A stretch of 64,000 nucleotides of DNA from Scatophagus argus (GCF_020382885.2 NC_058508.1:7184055-7248054); one strand, 5' to 3'; shown: positions 13,234-35,471, numbered from the stretch's first letter. A program made the numbers and translations. The notes: generated by a model not told the origin, from the letters alone.

Positions 13234-15162
13234 CTAAGAACTGATGATCTGCCCAGACCAGGTCTCGTGTTTAGTCCCTGGGTTGAGATGTGTGATCTTC
13301 ACCTCCACTGCCTGCACCTTCAGGTTCTTGGGTGGGACCCGACTCACTTTGTATGTGACCTCGTCGCCCTCAACAGGGACATACTCCCCCTCAATGCTGA
13401 AACAGAGAACAGTAAGGACAAGGATGAGGTAGGAGATATAATGGGCTGTTTGGCTTCGTACTGTCTTGTGGTATAGATGTGCAGATGGGTACAGATGAAG
13501 TGTAACACAGGAAGTGCCATCACAAATCAAAATACATAACAACAGTCACGAGAGAACACTTGTTTGAAGGAGTTTTTACCTTTCATGGTGCAAAAATGTG
13601 TTTATGTGCAAGGAATGACTTAAAGTAGAGGCCCTAATTTTTCTTATGATTTATAACTAATTTTAATGTCTCTGTGTAATGTGTCCAAAGATAGATGGAC
13701 AGAAAGAACATCTGTCTACCAGCACCTCATCACCTTACCAGTTTAGACATTGCATGTGACACTATTTCTTGGTTAACAGATCTTCTCATTTCACTCTTGG
13801 CAAAAAAAGTGCCAAAATGTAAAATTGTTCTCTTAAAGGGTTGATGTCACAGTGTGGTCGTACGCACTGAGAGTGAGATTACAGAAGCAAACACAGACAG
13901 CTGCTGGAGTTCTGATAATGAGGACATCTGACACAAAATAAACGTTGGACTTTTAGTACTATTCAGATGTTTGGCTGTAATATAACAGGATTGTCCTCCA
14001 TAGTTTGCTTGGTGGAACTACTTAAATGTGCTTTTGCTGTGGTTATAATACAACATGATGAAGATTAATGCTTGTCCTGAATAAAAAATGAATAATAAAA
14101 GCACATCAGAGAAGTTGCTGTTCTTTCTGTGCATATTGCAGGCGTCACAGTGTCCCAGCAAAGTTGGGGAAAATAACTTTTCCTTTGAAAAAAGTACACA
14201 TGTAGATAATATTATCTGCTGAGTTCTTCTTGTGCTATGAGTTGACGCTGCAGATCTGCAATAGGTTTGTGTTGCTATTTTAATACATATGCACATTGTG
14301 CATAATTGATATAATGCACAAAGTGTTTGCTGAGATTCTCAGAGGTGACCGCTGTAACATCCGGACGATACATTCTCCCAGGAGTGTGTTCAGTGTTTGT
14401 CCCACTCACTCTGAGATGTGAACAAAGATGTCTTCGCCACCGTGGGAGGGTCGGATGAAACCGTGACCCTGTGACCTTGAGAAGTTCTTACACACACCCT
14501 TAAACACTGGACCTGAGTGAGCACGTACTGTACTGCAGGCAAAGAAAGAAAGAAAAAAATACTACTGTCAGTGTGACTTACTGACAATAGAAGCAGGAGT
14601 TTAGAAGAATATACTTTTCAAGATTTGGGCCCTTTTGACAAGACAGAGAAATGGATGAGTGAGGACAGAGAGGAAGATCCATAATGGAGATGAGAAGAAA
14701 AGATGAAGAGCAGTTCACATCGACACCTACACCATCTCATAGTGTCCCAACACAGCGACAGCAGACAGGCCAACTCACAATATAAACAGTGCAGTATTCA
14801 GTCTTAAAAAATCTTAAAAAGACTGCGTTTCCTCTGAAATGTAGTAAAGCTTAAACTATGTGTGTAAACTATATGAATGAAATGGTAAAACTTAATTAAG
14901 GTACAAGAATCCACAATTTAAATTTTCAAGAAGGTGTCTATCCACCACACATTAATATATAATAAACCAATCGTACTTACGCTGAGTAGGTGCGGGTGCG
15001 TTTGGTTGGTAAGGGGCTGGGCAAATCCCTAGGCAGTGGCAGCTCTTTCCCTTCCTCCCATACTCGACTTCCCTCCCTCAGGAAGGGGAAGGTGAGGGTG
15101 AGAGAGGTGTCAGGGGAGCGCAGAGGAGTCCCAGAGGGCGACGTGAGGTTGGGGTCTGCCAT
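13234..15162 (-). CDS. csdc2: Cold-shock-domain protein C2, 3 coding exons, 155 aa
   Basis: CSDC2 (PIPPin) is a small RNA-binding protein with one cold-shock domain, known in mammals to bind the 3' ends of histone H1.0 and H3.3 mRNAs, mainly in brain. Coding exons in minus-strand order: 15162-14981, 14532-14410, 13396-13234; GT-AG junctions, 156 codons with stop (human 153 aa). The N-terminal segment has [15 protein letters not shown] and the conserved [14 protein letters not shown] block (about residues 48-61). The cold-shock domain follows, with an RNP1-like QGHGFI (82-87) and RNP2-like IFVHIS (96-101), then [14 protein letters not shown] and the C-terminal HETWSGQ. The N-terminal text separates it from the paralogue CARHSP1. 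The ATG at 15162 is the first in-frame ATG; the upstream in-frame sequence has none. An acceptor (CACAG) at 15376 implies that this exon begins at 15375 and that a noncoding first exon lies further upstream. Confidence 0.95.
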
Positions 15163-16408
15163 GTCAGATGAGGCAGGAGGAGGAGGAGGAAGATGGGGAA
15201 AGACGGTGTGAATGCAGTGTTGGATGCTGCTGCTGCTCTTTGAGCCACAGGCTGCTGACACAGTTGGCGTATCTGTGAGTCCGTCTGCTTGGAAAGGCCT
15301 GCCTCAGTGCGGGGCACAGGCTCAGCAGATAGATCCTGGTCAGCTCTGTCACTTCAAGTCTGTCAGGAGGACTTGCTGTGAGGAGAGAGACCACAGAGAG
15401 AGAGAGACTTCAGAGAGATCAGAGAGATGGCATGTGGCTTTAAAATTAATGAGAGAAAAGAGGGATTCAAAGGGCCATCCAGCCAAAAATATTCAAGTAT
15501 GCATTGCTTGATCCTTAAATGTCAAAATGACACAAGTTTGGGTCCAAAAACAGTGGATTGTACACTTCATATAATGGATTTGATGGTTAAGCCTCCCTGG
15601 TAATACCTCCAGTTTCTAACACAGGCTTTCTGCTACAAATGTGTATCCTCTAAGTCCCATCAGAGATATATCAAAAATACACCATTATGGTTATTTTCTC
15701 AAACTTGACAAAAATAATACAGTTTTCACAGGCTGAGCAGTATAACCAGATCATGGGCTGTGAAATTGGTGGAGTGCCCCTTTAAAGCTATCCCCAAACC
15801 CCGTGTAATGCAAAAAACACACACATTTCTTTTACATCAGGAGCCTTTGAAAGTTTCCCTTTGGCTCAGCTGGAGGCCATCTGCATTCCACTGCGATCCC
15901 ACATGATTATATTGCAAGGTTTATCTCCGAAGCTACCCAAAGCATAGTATTAATAAATGTGGGGATTAATTTTGTATATCTACTTTATGTGCATTGCAAC
16001 TGCACAGTGTATATGTATTACAGAGCACTGTCACTGTACACAGCATGTTCAGTATGATCACAGTTATATGCCCTTTGAGCTATCATTTATCAATCTACCT
16101 ACGTTTCCATTATTAAATTCCTAAAATCCACAACATATCCTGTTTAGTCAGGTGACCTTGCCCTCCAATCCTCCCTAATCTGGTTTCTCCATACAATAAT
16201 AATTTCAAGGTTACACTAAAGGGGGAACTGGCTGATCTCCTGTCCGTGAATCCGCCTCAGGAACACCATTAACACACTCACCATACACAAAAACCGCGTT
16301 GCTCTATGTTTACGTGGGTATGTGTGTATTTTTCCTATGACATATTTATTTTACGCCCACTCCTCCGCCTGTGACGATGCAGGCAGAGCTGGAGCTCCGC
16401 ACGCGGCC

Positions 16409-16461
16409 TGACGTAAGAGCAGCTGCAGAACATCGCCTTCAGTGGTGCGTTCATGACGTCA
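16409..16461. promoter_or_regulatory. CRE pair, candidate csdc2 promoter
   Basis: A full palindromic cAMP-response element TGACGTCA (16454-16461) and a variant TGACGTAA (16409-16416) sit in a short CpG-enriched stretch about 1 kb upstream of the csdc2 coding exon. csdc2 needs a noncoding first exon, and this is one candidate position. A second CpG-richer stretch at about 17230-17430 is the alternative. Assignment to csdc2 is inference. Confidence 0.35.
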
Positions 16462-17458
16462 GCGCCCCATTCCCAGAGGAGCAGTCACATATCGTACAGG
16501 AAGGCTACTACACACATTATATCAGAGTGGTTCCAATAAAACACACTGAGGTCCCGATAAACTGAGTCTCAACATGAAAATTGCAGTAATCATAATGATG
16601 CCGGTCATAATGAGAAACTACTGTAAATGGACCCAAACATACAGAGAGTTCACACATATTTACAACCAGCAGCTGGAGAACATCTGGATGTACCAAAATG
16701 AAGCTACAGAATTAAACAAGGTTATGTCCCGGGTGGGGAACAAATCCCATCTCTTTCCTTTCAGGATAAAAATGTATGTGAGTTTGCCCTGAGAGCTGAA
16801 TTCATACACTTAACTTTCTTCACAGAACCTTCAGCCATAAAATTACATATTTTATATTTCTGTCTTACCTTTGCTTTAATTTCAGCCAGTAGTGAAACGT
16901 AAGGAAAAAAAATCCCTGATTTATAACCTTAATGATTACTGCATGTTCTCAAAACGTGTGACAGGAGGAAAAGGAAATCAGTGTGCTGGACTTGGACAAA
17001 AACAGGGCGAAAGGTCCATTCATGCTGACCAGCTGGCGGTCAAATAAACATGAATTTGTCCTACACACAATCACAGATGCACACATTCAGGCTATGTAAT
17101 TTCTAATAAAAATCTGCTTCTTTATTTAGCGGAAAGTCTGTCAAGCATGCAGAGACTACATTGTCCCGATTGTTTTGTCCCCCAAAACAAAGCCACAGTG
17201 ACACACTCCCCCCTGCAGGCACTACAACATGCATTTATCGGCAGAAACGTTACTTACTGCTTTGGGTGCGCTAGTAGCTTGAGGACGATCAGTGTGCGAC
17301 TGTGTGTCTTTAAAGTCAGTCTGTATTATATAACGTGCAAATAAATAAATAAGTCGACTAAAGCCGCGCAGACCGGGCGACGGAAAACCCTGATGTGACG
17401 TTGTGAGGGCTGCTGAGTCTGCGCAGCTGGCGGAGATTCCGATGGCGTGATGTGACTG

Positions 17459-17460
<2 letters not shown>

Positions 17461-17496
<36 letters not shown>
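17461..17496. repeat. (TG)n microsatellite
   Basis: Perfect dinucleotide run of about 18 units. Confidence 0.95.
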
Positions 17497-17499
<3 letters not shown>

Positions 17500-18875
17500 A
17501 ATGACTTTCTTCATTCCTTTTCATGAGTATAATCTGCTGCTAGGGGAACAGTGCTCTCAGTGTAGTGAGGCATTCAGTCTTTGCCATGCTGTTCATTATA
17601 CTGCACGCTGCTCATCTATTATCAAGGATGCGTTAATACAACGGATTTTGGCTTTTACAAGCTTATATTTTAATACACATATATCAGTAAAAGCACCAAA
17701 AACATGTTATTGTTCATGGAGCACCGATGTTCACACATGAGATAGCTCCCCACAGTCTGCAGTAGGCTGATAGTTAGTTCATAATGTTCTGGAGCTAAGC
17801 TTTCTGCAGGCATCACTTCTGCATCAGTGGTCACTTGCAAACATCTATAAAAACTCTCTCCAATCTAAGATAGTTTCACAACAGACAACTGAGACAAAAA
17901 TGAGGTGGCCAGGTAGTTGTCACATGAAACACAGTCCACTGCTTCTCTGATTGTATATCAAACACAAGCATGAGCTGCAATGAACAAAGCGCATGACGAA
18001 GAGCGAAGATAGGCGATCTGTCCTAAACACGCAAGTCCTTCGCTGCCCTTTAAACTGTAGGATTTAAAGGCTGGTCACTAATCCGTTTTTATGTACATCC
18101 CACAATCACACAAAACGGCAAATTCATAAATCACACCCACTCGTACCGTCGATCCGTCCCTTTACTGTGAGATTGAACAGAAATACAAAATATTTCAAGG
18201 CTGTTAAAGTAACAGAGGACGAGTGCCCAGACACCTGGAGGCTGGAGGTAACATTTCAAAGATAAAGTAGATCTTCTAAGTCTGACAAATTTGACTCCCA
18301 TTGAAAAAATTATTTACATTGTTGCAATGTTACCTTGAAACAAACACATTAAAAATATGAGCCACAGGTCACCTTGTATTAGTAAAACAAGTCACTCAGC
18401 CCCACTTTAAACTCTCTAATCTTAAAATTCAAGGATATATAAAAGTTCACACATCAATACCACAAATACGGTTTATCATTTATTTATCCTGACAAGTGCA
18501 GATTCAGATTTTGTGACCCGTGTATTTCTATCATTGTAACGTATTCACGTAATGGTTTAATGGTTGTTTTCGTTTCAATTGGGGTCAAAATCTCATGTGA
18601 AATATATCAGGCGGACGTAAATGCCTACCAATCATTCTGTTATTAAATATATGGTATATTTTATATACACTGATGCTTGTAAGTTAAGGACAGTACGTCA
18701 TGTGACTGAGGTAACATCAGTCACTTTACACCAACAGCACCTTGTTTCAGGAAGCAGCTTGACTTTGTGTCTTCACTACAATTCACTGTACCCACACAAC
18801 AGGGGTTCAGTCTCCCCTCAGTTATCGTGGTCTGCCTGTTCTAACCACCCAATATTCTCTTCATCCACTGCAGTG

Positions 18876-21484
18876 CTAATTGTTCCACCACGACAGCAGG
18901 CCCAGTCCAGGCTCACATATGGTCCCCTGAAACAACAGTGGAATGAAAGAGTCAGGGTGGACGTGAAGTTCCTTTTGTTTCATTTCATGTGTTCAGTTCT
19001 GTATTTTTTCTTCTTACTCGTGTATTTTTTCCATAAGCCATGATAAACAACTAGCAGGTGGATCCTGAGATATCAGTGAAATAAAACCACATTTCTCAAC
19101 TACTTTTAAAAGAACTTTTAGCATGAGTGGTGTAAATACGCGTTAGTCTTAAGAGTGTTCTTACAATCAGAGTGTATGGCGCCTCCTTCTTCCCCCCGGC
19201 GTCCTCTGCAGGTGGTGCTGTTGACTGTCCCGGTTGTGCCGGCGTTTCTGGCTCTGCAGTGGCCGGGCCCGTTGGCGACGTATCCACAAAGACTTCATCC
19301 GTTACCCGAAAACGGATCTCCTCTCCTTGGTCCATATAGAGGTCATGTGCCCCTTCGTCCGTCTCATATTCCCAAACCCAGACTTGCTCTGCTTCGTCGC
19401 TGCGACTGTAGCTAAGGACGCCTTCACAGCTCAACATCAATTTGAGACCGGAATTCAAATAGTATGTGAAACACTTTACTTCATTTATAAAAGTATTTTA
19501 GGTCAGGATACAATTTGGCAGGCTGCTGAAGTGACTCCGGTGGAATGAGAATATCATCAAAGAAGCCCATCGTCACTGTGAAGCAGAAAGGTTACAGAGA
19601 GCAGTGAGTGTTTACCCCCAGTCGTCTGATACGGGTAAAAGCAAGCATTTCTTTCTTTTTTTGTTTGTTTGTTTTTGTATACACCAGATCTATTACTAAA
19701 GTGGCCCTTAAGTGACCCATAGAGGTTTAAACATTTCAGTGATAAGACACTCATGTGCTTGTAACAAAGTTGAAAAATAACACAAATACACAAAAGAACA
19801 GATAAACCAAACTGAATGTGCTGCATGCACCAGACAAACACTTTTGAGCACCATTTACTTCTGATTACAAATTCAAAATAAACACTCAAGAAGCTGAAAA
19901 TATAAGTAAGGAATAAGAGTGAAAAACATTTCACAACATATAGCAAATTTATTTTACAATTGATTGTCTTTACCGACTGTTGTTTGCTAACATATCTCTG
20001 TAGACTGAAGCAAACAGGCTGAAATAGAAAGACAAAAGTTACCATGAACTCCCTCTTGGCTGCAGTACTTGATCTTGCCGACCAGAATCTCGTCGAGAAA
20101 AGGGTGAAAAACAACATACCTGAAATGAACTGAGAGAATGACCAAAGAAAGATGGGAACAAATCAGTGTGTGAGAGTCACGTAAAACTGAGAGAGTCCAT
20201 CAACCATTACTTTAATCATAACTAAGAACTGAGTTCTAACAGAGGCAGAGGCCAACCTCACTCATCAATCTGTATGCCTGTGAATGTGTTTTATTAGTGG
20301 ACAGGAAAACAGCTAAACATTTTCTGAGTCTGCATCAGTATGTCCTTAAGGACTTTGAGTAGGGTAGAAAATGGTGACCCTCTCCATCCCTCCCTGATCT
20401 GTACAAAACAGTGCTTCTATCGGGATTTTAAGGTAAAGGCTGAATTTCTTGTCAGCATCACTGACTTAAAACACAATAAAAAGTTTTAATAAACAACATA
20501 AATAAATAAACTTCAGTCATTAAACAATCAAAACTACAAAAGTAAGTGGCCAAGTTATAACTGTGCTGCAATGTGATTGATGCGTGACTGTGTGAAAGAA
20601 TAAGAGAGCCCCGCTCCCAGCTACATCGTCGTCATCATCATCATCATCATCATCATCATGCCTTTGGTGTGTGAGGCTCCGTCTCCGGGGAATATGTAGG
20701 AGTCCTCCAGTTTAGTGATGTCGTACAAGCAGATGCACAGGCCAACATTGTAGACCACCTGAGGTGATGACAGCACATCACAGTTTAGCAAATACAGACA
20801 TGCTAATCCACAAGAGCTCCGGACTGTCACAGGAGACATTCAAGAAGCAACATGACTTGTCTTATCTTAGCTTTTTACAAAAAAGGCTCTGCCCACATAC
20901 AAAGTGCAAAACACTAAATCATATGCTAAGCTCAGAACACACCCACACACTTGTTTTACTTGCATGCCAAGCACTCTTGAGATTTTAAGTTCCTTAAGGC
21001 ACGTTGGTGATTATATGATCATTACTAATAAAATAAAAAATGTTAAAGTCCTCAGTAGCAGTAAGAGGACAACTACTTCTTAGAGTGTACTACCAAAACT
21101 GCCTCAATATGTCACATCCCAGGACTTGCAATGCCACAAAAAAGAAAAACTTAGGACGGAAGTGCTTTGCCTCATACAAATGGACTGAACTTGAACATCT
21201 CATCCAACTGATGAATTTAAATTATTTAAAGTTTTCATTCTGTGCCAATTAAACCAAACTTAAAGTCTAATTTTTTAAGTTCAATTTTGAGAGGTCTGTG
21301 TTTGTTTCTGGTGTCCTTTTCTCAACACAATGAAAACAGTAATACTTTAAAATTCCGTATTAAGTTCACAAACCTTATTGGCCAGTTTCTTGTTCAGCTC
21401 CTCAGCGATGGCCTCGTTCAGTTGTCTGTGGAAGTTCCACGGAGGGATCCTGACAGTGTCGACCATCTCCACCAGCAAGAACAT
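18876..21484 (-). CDS. polr3h: RNA polymerase III subunit H (RPC8), 6 exons, 214 aa
   Basis: RPC8 is the Pol III counterpart of Rpb7; with RPC9 it forms the stalk that binds RNA and initiation factors in the nucleus. Exons in minus order: 21484-21374, 20758-20662, 20129-20043, 19575-19512, 19399-19165, 18926-18876; total 215 codons with TAG (human 204 aa). The start [16 protein letters not shown] and the blocks [70 protein letters not shown] and the C-terminal GLGLLSWW identify it. The added length against human is an acidic, Pro/Ala-rich insert after DTSPTGP in exon 5. Intron 2 must use a GC donor (AAAG|GCATGA at 20661-20660) to restore the conserved VHFR; its acceptor ends at 20130. The exon 4 donor (AAATT|GTATCC) is also weak. 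Confidence 0.95.
20633..20659. repeat. (CAT)9 microsatellite next to the polr3h exon 2 donor
   Basis: Nine perfect CAT units (ATG on the coding strand) begin one base inside polr3h intron 2, directly after the GC donor dinucleotide, so the donor's downstream positions are supplied by the repeat itself. Confidence 0.9.
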
Positions 21485-21544
21485 GATGCAGACTGCAGAC
21501 TGCGAGCAGGTACTCACACGCACTCACACTCACGCACATATACA

Positions 21545-21564
21545 TACACACACACACACACACA
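21545..21564. repeat. (CA)n microsatellite
   Basis: Short CA run just upstream of the polr3h start codon, probably in its leader or core promoter. Confidence 0.85.
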
Positions 21565-21745
21565 AACAAACAGTAGCTGCAGTGAAACAACCGCACTGAG
21601 CTGTCCGCTGAGCTGTGAGGTTCAGGACAGCATTTCCTGTTTTCTCACAGTGGAGAAAAACATCAGCAAATGCTCGCAATCTGTATAATTAAACGACTTG
21701 AACTGCAGTAATCTTCGGCAAACTCAGAACCATCCATGGTGCCTC

Positions 21746-21788
21746 CACGTGATAATTTACGACAGTGTGTTTTACGTCATGTCGTAAA
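21746..21788. promoter_or_regulatory. E-box, CRE-like site and inverted repeat upstream of polr3h
   Basis: CACGTG (21746-21751) is followed by a 9-bp perfect inverted repeat, TTTACGACA (21756-21764) and TGTCGTAAA (21780-21788). The 15-bp spacer contains most of a CRE-like TTACGTCA (21772-21779). The cluster is about 270-300 bp upstream of the polr3h ATG. A promoter role is inference. Confidence 0.4.
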
Positions 21789-23459
21789 GCTTAAAGGTAC
21801 AGTGCAGCTTTTTTAACGCTCGATCGTTATTATTATATGGAATAATTTTACACAACGAGCAATTTGGTCTCTAAAATTTCAACAATTCGCCATCTCTCTT
21901 ATTGTATTATATTTACTTTCATTTAGGTTATGGTTAGATTTAGGTTGTTTATCTATTGATTTGGTTTAATTCGATAAAGTTCCTAAATGATGTAAGAAAA
22001 GGCACAGTATTTCTTTGTGCGTTTTTAAGTTAACTATGAACACTAGTTACTAGTAGTATTTGTATGACAAGGTGCTTCATTGAAATTTCTTAAATGAGTA
22101 TGACAGATGATGATACAATTAACACAGTCTATGTATACTCACGAGTATGAACAGGTGTTTGACATGATAGTGTTAGTAAATAGATGCATAAACAAGTATG
22201 TTGATATAACAAAGTAGCGGTTATTGTTTTGACAGTGTGACCAGTCAGTATTGTATTAACACGTTGACAGTATTAGATAAAAACAGATATTTATAATGAA
22301 TGTCAAAGAATACATGCGAAGACTGTATGGAACAAAGCATCCATGACTGAAACCAACTCTGCCTCAGCTGTCTGTACATGCACTGTAACACAGCAATTCT
22401 CAGCAAATCACATCATCAATCTTATAGATTTCATCAAACAAAGAAGAACACAAAAAAGACCTCTTCAGAACTGACTCTTTATTAATTTATCATCTACAGT
22501 TACAAAATCAAGTTTAATGCTGAAACAGGAGTGTTAGGGAAATCATCACTATGAGAAAACAACGGTTCATGATCCATTTTTCTTTGTATTTTGACAGAAG
22601 AAGCATGTTGAAAATTTTATTTTCACACATATAAGATGATGCCTGACCAAACGGAGCACACCTGAGTACAAAGTGTCACAACAGGCACGCCACCACACAA
22701 CGCCTCCATGAGCAACATCATTTGATTTGTTACTTTACATTAGCGCCTTTGCCTGAACAATAAAGCACAAACTTGTATCACAGTATAAGCAAAATGCTTC
22801 ACCAACAGCTACTTTAAAAGAAATAGGATGATCAAATTAATCAGTAAGATGTCTTAAAAATAAACACTAATCCTGGTGAATGCTGCAGGAATCAACACCC
22901 AATATATAATCAAATATTGTAGACATATCTCTGAAAGGTCACATAAAAATGGGTCATTTCTCAAACAACACCATCATTTCTTCAAATCTCAGCATTTTCA
23001 TTAGGCATCTCTGGCAGTAAATCTGATACAGTGATGAGGAGTGATTAACCATCAAAATGATGGGCTTACAGAGGACACTGAACATGAAAACCCCTGTATG
23101 GAGTCATTAATGTCATAGTCCTAAAAGCTGGGCTGCTCTTATTTCAAAACATCTCTGCCACTGGAGATAATCTGAACAAAACCAAAATTAATTAATTCAT
23201 TGAATTACAAAAAATACATAAAGCTATCAAGAGTCACCTTCCCAACAGTAACATGTCAATTTTTACTATCAAAGCCCACCAGCAACCAACAACCACAATT
23301 AAATATCAGCGCTTTCATTAACCCGCAATCCACATGTCAGCTGGACTGTGAAGCTGAAGACCACAAACTGTTTATGATGACACTGTGTTACATGAGGTCA
23401 CAGACTGAACAGCTCTCATTCAGACAGGAAGCATACAGAATGTTATTTACTCTCACTCT

Positions 23460-23478
23460 TATATATATATATATATAT
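23460..23478. repeat. (TA)n microsatellite
   Basis: About 19 bp of alternating T/A downstream of aco2. Confidence 0.8.
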
Positions 23479-25217
23479 TCATATAATGATTCATTATATA
23501 TGTACGCACCTCTATACAAATTGCAGATACTCTGTACTTTGTATCATTTACACACAGAAACAAACTCCTGACTTTTTAGCACACAGGGATTCACCTCAGA
23601 AACTGTAATTATTTGGTTAAGTGTTTTTACTGCCTGACGGATTTGTAGACTTTCAGGATGATGATGAGAATTCAGCACAGGGGACCAAGAGTTCTCCCAT
23701 ATAAAACATAGAAGCAACGACCTCAAACATCCCTAAATCTGTGAAAATATGTAACCACACTGTTTCAGTAGCACAAACTAGGTATACATCATGGGAAGAC
23801 TGTGACAGTCAAGATGATCTAGAATCAAAATTTTCTAATGTCTGAAAACGTGTGTATCAGTAAATTAATATTACAAGCTGTATGTAGTCCAATAGTCACA
23901 CACAACAGAGATGTATGCTGAAGAGAAAAATCTTTGCAAAGGATGAAGGGAGCGTGGCTAAGCACACCTAAAACTACATTCCTAACTCTACAAAGTGCTA
24001 GTGTACAGGCACCTGGACACTAGATTGTGCGCATGTTTGTTTAAGAAGACAGAAGCCCATCTCCTGTTATGGCGGACCAAACCTCAACCTCAACATTACA
24101 GTTACAATTCCACACACTGGTATCTCCAAACGAAGTGAAAAGGAACTATAAAAAAAACTCTTACTGACTTAGACAGACAGAGAAATATAACATAACATCC
24201 AAACTGGACAACTAACTGATTTGTGAAGCTCCATTTCAGGGGATTTGCTACTACAAAACTACAGAGCTTCTTCTGGACAGAGCACGATCACGGCCGTTTT
24301 ATGACACTGTTAAGCTGCACGTTCCTCTCAGAGACAGGAGAGACAGGATGAGCAAACACAAACCGATGTTAACCCGATAAGAACAACGATGCACCACATA
24401 AACATAAACACACACACACAGTGGACAAAACACAGATGGAAAGAAAAAAATGGCAAGACCAGTGCTAACACAATCGCAGTATGTGTTGTGGTTTGTTGTC
24501 CTAGTCAGAGACAATCACACACAAAAAATTTCTCACAATAGGGTGTCATATCATGCGAAAAGACAGAAAAGGAGCAAGCAAGTATTGGAAGAGCAGCAGG
24601 GGGTGAACTCAGCTTCACATGTTAGCTGAAAGGTACCGCAGTGAACTACAGACTGGCTCAACTCAAAAGAAAAGTGCAACAGCAGCAGCACAAAAACACA
24701 AGATGTCAGAGTGAGATCGATCTGCACTTGTACTGTGACAGTGTGGGGGGCTGACAGCATGTCAGTGATGCCACTTACAGTAAATAAGTGAGTGTGGTAG
24801 TTTGTTTACCACGTGGGTCCAATCTACAATTGGAAACATTTGTTCAAGTTAATCATGGCATCAGGGAGTATCAAACCAAGCAGCCCAGTACAATGAAGGA
24901 TAAGTGCTGAAGTTCATGACTGCTGAATTAAGTGAAATGTAATTATAGAAAAAAAACCTTCAGGTGACAGATTTGGACAAAATGAAGAAAAAGTACATTC
25001 ATGTGAGTTAAACAACTTGCTATGCTTATTGAGCTGTTTGGATGGAACATTAATGAGGAGAACGGAAATGGTCTAGAGTGGATTTAGCAGGTAGGAATAA
25101 GGAAGCTATGCTTGTCATAGTCTGAATTGGGTTTGTGTACTGCTAGATACGGTCATTAAAGACGGTATACAGTGTGATGGATAATGAGTAATGTTTTATG
25201 TCAGTGCTGCTTCTGTT

Positions 25218-25231
25218 GGGGGGGGGGGGGG
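25218..25231. repeat. Poly-G tract
   Basis: Fourteen consecutive G on the plus strand (poly-C on the aco2 sense strand). Length is liable to sequencing error. Confidence 0.8.
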
Positions 25232-25761
25232 TGTTGGAACAACCTTTGGTGAGAGCAAGCAACTTCTTTTGAGAATTACAGCAGTGTTACCAATCTCTCA
25301 CAAAATTAGCAAAATATCACCCCATCCATTGGGGTTACACTCAGTGAATGAATAAGACAGACAGATCTGATTTTAAACCGCGGAGTGCTGCCACTAGGAA
25401 CGGTGCTGCCTTTAACGGAGACCCACGCTGCTAAGCTGCGGTTATGTTTGCTTGGTTGAGTGCATTTGTGTGCAATAATTCTGCCTGTTGACTGAGACTG
25501 CTTTCACAGTAATCCTGTCTGTATGAGGACATGCTCGTGTTTGGGTGTGGGTGTGTGCGCTTTTCATCTGTACAGCGACATTGCGTGTGTGTTTGTGACA
25601 GTGTATGTTCTTTGATTCACTGAGCATAACTACAGCTGTCCCTAAACCAACATTAACACCAAACTGTTACCATCTATTGTTCACATCTCTCATCTCTTCC
25701 TCTTTGCTAAGCCCCTCTCTAGGCCCACATTTCTCCCTTCCTGAACCTCCTCTCCCACTAA

Positions 25762-35425
<9,664 letters not shown>

Positions 35426-35428
<3 letters not shown>

Positions 35429-35448
35429 TTTGTTCACTGACAAAGATG
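35426..35448 (-). promoter_or_regulatory. Iron-responsive element overlapping the aco2 AUG
   Basis: Reading the aco2 sense strand, a CAGTGA hexaloop (35439-35434) is closed by a perfect 5-bp stem, TTTGT with ACAAA. The single bulged C is at 35445, exactly five bases before the loop. Below the bulge, CAT (35448-35446) pairs with the start codon ATG (35428-35426). This is the canonical IRE layout (C bulge, 5-bp upper stem, CAGUGN loop). Mammalian ACO2 mRNA is known to carry an IRE at the same place, repressed by IRP1/IRP2 when iron is low. The AUG being part of the lower stem matches the mammalian arrangement as I recall it. Confidence 0.92.
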
Positions 35449-35463
35449 ATTGTCACGCTAATG

Positions 35464-35471
35464 TGACGTCA
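35464..35471. promoter_or_regulatory. Full CRE palindrome upstream of aco2
   Basis: TGACGTCA lies 36 bp upstream of the aco2 ATG and 16 bp upstream of the IRE. Transcription must start upstream of the IRE, so this site is close to or overlaps the start region. CREB/ATF control of aco2 is inference. Confidence 0.5.

Larger units (their letters stand above)
15376..18875. other. csdc2 5' region and polr3h 3' flank
   Basis: No coding exon was found. The interval should hold the csdc2 5' noncoding exon(s) and promoter and, at its right end, the polr3h 3' untranslated region (a minus-strand AATAAA is readable as TTTATT at 18481-18486). Short open frames here, including one over 17222-17524 generated by the TG repeat, have no recognisable product. 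Confidence 0.5.
21789..25761. other. polr3h upstream region and aco2 3' flank, possibly a long 3' UTR
   Basis: No coding exon is recognisable over nearly 4 kb. The aco2 stop codon is at 25764-25762. I saw no obvious minus-strand AATAAA close to it; a clear one is readable as TTTATT at about 22474-22485, so an aco2 3' untranslated region of roughly 3.3 kb is possible but unproven. A (TA)n run (23460-23478) and a 14-G homopolymer (25218-25231) interrupt the sequence. Confidence 0.4.

Noticed and set aside
13126-13476. 116-residue plus-strand open frame
   Set aside because: It is the antisense shadow of the csdc2 terminal coding exon.
18621-19043. 140-residue plus-strand open frame
   Set aside because: It runs antisense through the last polr3h exon and its 3' flank; no family resemblance.
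19557-20117. 186-residue minus-strand open frame
   Set aside because: It is read-through from polr3h exon 3 into the intron; the splice donor at 20042 ends the real coding part.
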